Source: Fervidobacterium pennivorans (GTDB lineage Bacteria; Thermotogota; Thermotogae; Thermotogales; Fervidobacteriaceae). From it: 64,000 nt of DNA. Made by a program: the position numbers and the translations under genes. This document shows, one piece after another, positions 61,367 through 64,000 of the stretch. The notes below the pieces were generated by a model. That model saw only the letters and a program-made list of their open reading frames with translations, made no database searches and was not told the origin of the DNA. Every line of letters starts with the position of its first letter. Position 1 is the stretch's first letter. Where the stretch lies: positions 1,997,853-2,061,852 of the forward strand of contig NZ_CP011393.1 in the NCBI RefSeq assembly GCF_001644665.1, given 5' to 3'.

Positions 61367-62125
61367 TTACCCTTCCAATTTTGCCATTATCGCTTCAAGT
61401 TCTGCATCATCGATGTCGAAGTTGCCAAATACTTCTTGAACATCGTCGTTATCTTCAAGTGCATCTATAAGTTTCAGCACTTTTTCCGCATCAGAACCGC
61501 TGACTTTGACACTGTTCTTTGGCTTGTACGTGATTTTCGCAGTTCCTTCGAAACCGTTCTTTGCTAGATTTTCTCTCAATGTCGTCAAGTTTTCAGGAGC
61601 AGTGTAAACAAGAACTGGGTCTCCCTCTTCAATGTCTTCCGCACCAGCATCAATAGCCAACAATGTAAACTCATCCATATCAGCTATTTTTTCTCTGGGA
61701 ATTTCTACAACACCTTTTCTTTCAAATATCCAAGCAACGGAACCGCTTTCTGCAAGTGAACCACCATTTTTGCTGAGTATGTGTCTCAATTCTTGAGCGG
61801 TCCTATTTTTGTTATCTGTCAAAGCTAATATGTAAAGTGCAACTCCACCTGGCGCGTATGCTTCGTAGATAACTTCTTCGTACTTTTCACCTTCTAACTC
61901 TCCGGTACCTTTCTTAATGGATCTTTCAATTGTATCTTTTGGCATGTTTGCTTCTCTTGCTTTTTTCAAGAACTGCTCTTAGTCTTGGGTTTGTTTCTGG
62001 ATTTCCGCCACCTTCTCTTGCAGCAACAATGATTTCCCTGATAATCTTCGTAAATATCTTAGACCTCTTCGCATCCTGGGCAGCCTTCCTGTGCTTAATG
62101 TTTGCCACTTATTGTGACCTGACAT
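61367..62125 (-). pseudogene. yebC: YebC/PmpR-family protein, two frameshifts
   Basis: The YebC family comprises DNA-binding regulators and translation factors that help ribosomes at proline runs. The three pieces are: ATG 62125 MSGHNKW; then [20 protein letters not shown] to PRLRAVLEK; then [20 protein letters not shown] to the end. The first junction needs one G (TGGCA instead of TGGGCA near 62104), the second one A fewer in the AAAAAA run near 61964. After repair the ~250-residue protein is full length and typical. Both indels are in homopolymers, so sequence error is the likely cause. Confidence 0.88.
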
Positions 62126-62158
62126 ACTCTCTTCTTCCCTACTTAGATTTCTCGTTTT

Positions 62159-62808
62159 TTAAACGCTAACGAATTGACTTTTGTTTTCTATCTTTCTCCA
62201 GGCATAATCACCTTGTCTATATATACCATATTCCTGTGCCTCTTGTGCACTCATGAAGAAATCTCTATCGGTGTCTTTTTCTATCTTTTCTATGGGTTGT
62301 CCAGTGTGTTTGCTGAGAATTTCGTTTATGAGATGTTTAATTCTTAAAAGCTCTTTTGTCAGTATTTCTACATCCTTGGCAGTTCCCTCAGCACCACCGA
62401 GTGGTTGGTGAATCATTATACGACTATTTGGAAGCGAAAATCTCTTTCCTTTTGTACCCGCCGCCAAAAGCACCGCAGCCATCGATGCCGCCTGACCAAT
62501 ACAGATAGTTGCAACATCACATTTTACATATTGCATCGTATCGTATATTGCAAGCCCAGCTGTTACTAAGCTCCCGGTGAGTTGATGTAAAGTTGTATAT
62601 CTTTGTCTGGGTTCTCTGCCTCCAAGAATAATAATTGTGCTACAACCAAATTCGCTACATGGTCGTCTATAGCGCTACCAAGGAATATAATCCTATCTTT
62701 TAGTAACCTTGAATAAATATCGTAAGCACGTTCATATCTACCGGTTGTTTCGATAACTATTGGAACATATTGGTCAAGTATTTTTTTCATTTCTTTATCC
62801 ATATCCAT
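62159..62808 (-). pseudogene. clpP: ATP-dependent Clp protease proteolytic subunit, one frameshift
   Basis: Start ATG 62808 behind GGGGAG. The N-terminal piece runs to YINSPGA and stops; the rest, in another frame, has [16 protein letters not shown], catalytic Ser in [10 protein letters not shown], His in [10 protein letters not shown] and Asp in [10 protein letters not shown]. ClpP normally reads SPGGSVTAG at the junction; the missing bases lie near 62570. All catalytic residues survive, so a sequence error is likely. The gene follows tig, the common tig-clpP order. Confidence 0.9.
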
Positions 62809-62876
62809 AAGTTCTCATCTCCCCAAAGGTCTTAAAGGTGTTACTGGATTATTCTGATTGTTCCTTTTCAAACTTC

Positions 62877-64000
62877 TTACTTATTTTCTTGCTCTTTAAA
62901 TGATACTTCCTCTATTTGTGCTTTTTCTGCAAGGATTTTTGCAACCTTTGACTCTACTATCTCCATAACTACTTCGTTTCTTATATCCTGTCTGCTCCTT
63001 AATTATCGCTTCCGCTCTGTCGGGACTTACTCCCCATTCAACTGAAACTCTTTCTGCATAAGTTTTTATATCTTCCGTATCGACTTTGATATTGTTCTCT
63101 TCAGCAATTTTCTTTACAACTAAATTTTCTTTATCATATTCAAATAGTAATTTCTGAGCTCTTCGATAAGCTTCTCCTCACTGCCGTAAGTTCTGAACAT
63201 ATGAATTCGTATTTTCCGTCTTCTTTTAGATTATCTATGATGTTCTCAACAGCCCTTTCTAATTGTCTTCTCACTGATTTCTATCTCAGTAATTTCCGGA
63301 ATTTGAGCTATTATTTGTGCACGGTAGGATTCCGCTAATTCTCTATCGTATATCTCCTTGCCTTCGGTTCTGAACTTTTCTTTGAGTTGCTCAGTTGTTT
63401 CTACATTCTCGATTGCTAAGGATTTTACGAACTCGTCTGTAAACTCTGGAAGAATTCTCTTGTAAACTTCCTCTACCTCAAGGATGTATTTGTAAACAAT
63501 TTTGTCATCGCCTTTTTCGAAAGTTCTTTCGAATTTTACAACATCGCCTTTTTCCTACCAAAGAGTTGCTTTACAACTTCTCTTTCATCATCCTTCGAAA
63601 GAACGTATTCTCTTTCTTCTGCATCTCTGAGTTTCTTTTCTCCGAGCATAACTGTTTCTTTTACTTTGACCAGGTCGCCTTCCTCAGCCTGTCCATCTTT
63701 TGGCTCAAGTATGGCATTTTCCTCTATGATATATTTTACCCTCATATCTACGTAACCATCGAGGACTTCTTCTTCTTTGCCTTTCTCAATTTGAGTTTTG
63801 TGGGCTCAAACTTAACCTCTGGTTCTGTATGGAGTTCAACAACAACTTTTCCATTTTCGGCAGAGAACTTGGCATCTGCAATTTACTGGTGGGAGGAGCA
63901 GTTGAAGTTCTTCTTTGTCAAGTCTATTCTCTATTTCTTTAATTGCCTCGTTTGCGACGTAGATTTCATAGAAGGCATCTTTTAATCTTAGCTTGTAAAC
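62877..64000 (-). pseudogene. tig: Trigger factor, multiply frameshifted and cut by window edge
   Basis: Ribosome-associated chaperone. Translated pieces on the minus strand in shifting frames: YKLRLKDAFYEIYVANEAIKE (ribosome-binding domain), FSAENGKVVVELHTEPEVKF, VKYIIEENAILEPKDGQAEEGDLVKVKE, a helical C-terminal region, and an end at 62877 (EEVSFKEQENK). Clear single-base errors: one extra A in GTAAATTGC near 63882, one missing A in CTCAAATTG near 63800, and at least two more between 62990 and 63560. The N terminus lies beyond the window. Repairing each indel gives a normal trigger factor. Confidence 0.85.

Overview
The window looks like a thermophilic Thermotogales chromosome, most probably a Fervidobacterium. 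This rests on AT-rich DNA, strong GGAGG-type ribosome sites with frequent GTG/TTG starts, two subtilases closely resembling fervidolysin (the keratinase of F. pennivorans), a stand-alone MinC, and many GGDEF/HD-GYP and chemosensory proteins. No rRNA, IS element, prophage or CRISPR array was seen; there is one tRNA gene, tRNA-Pro(CGG).

Layout. 1-6.2 kb (+): a divergent chemosensory-type cluster with a CheA-REC hybrid (cut by the window edge), a CheB domain without its nucleophile, a REC protein with a degenerate GGDEF, a receptor with an altered signalling tip, a winged-helix/Rossmann protein and an unrecognised protein. 6.3-10.4 kb: lgt, a small unknown, then fapA (frameshifted) and fmt on the minus strand. 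10.6-13.2 kb (+): two tandem secreted TPR paralogs and a PfkB kinase. 13.5-22.5 kb (-): a lipoprotein-fervidolysin operon with a consensus promoter, two M42 aminopeptidases, minC, an HD protein and a GGDEF protein. 22.6-27.1 kb (+): three prepilin-like proteins and a canonical MCP. 27.1-37.5 kb (-): a GGDEF - second fervidolysin - second lipoprotein unit, an ABC exporter, glutamate dehydrogenase and formate-THF ligase. 37.7-46.9 kb (+): housekeeping and RNA-modification genes (PP-loop ATPase, rnc, xer-type recombinase, relA/spoT, dtd, queH), an RsbW-like kinase, a lytic transglycosylase and an orphan ABC ATPase. 47-53.5 kb (+): uraA followed by purK-E-C-S-Q-L; uraA is preceded by a hairpin with the architecture of a PyrR-binding loop that covers its ribosome site. 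53.6-64 kb: a secreted coiled-coil protein, tRNA-Pro, two HD-GYP proteins, and a minus-strand run tig-clpP-yebC-unknown-cheR-lspA-rluD.

How it fits together. The two lipidated protease/lipoprotein pairs, the two M42 aminopeptidases and glutamate dehydrogenase form a plausible protein-to-peptide-to-amino-acid route for a proteolytic fermenter. Surface sensing and adhesion are represented by the MCPs, CheR, prepilins and c-di-GMP enzymes.

Quality caution. At least six genes (fapA, the HD-GYP gene at 54.9-56.6 kb, the unknown at 60.5-61.3 kb, yebC, clpP, tig) are broken by small indels, mostly single bases in homopolymers. They crowd toward the right end, and several are essential or nearly universal. 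Sequencing or assembly error is far likelier than real decay.
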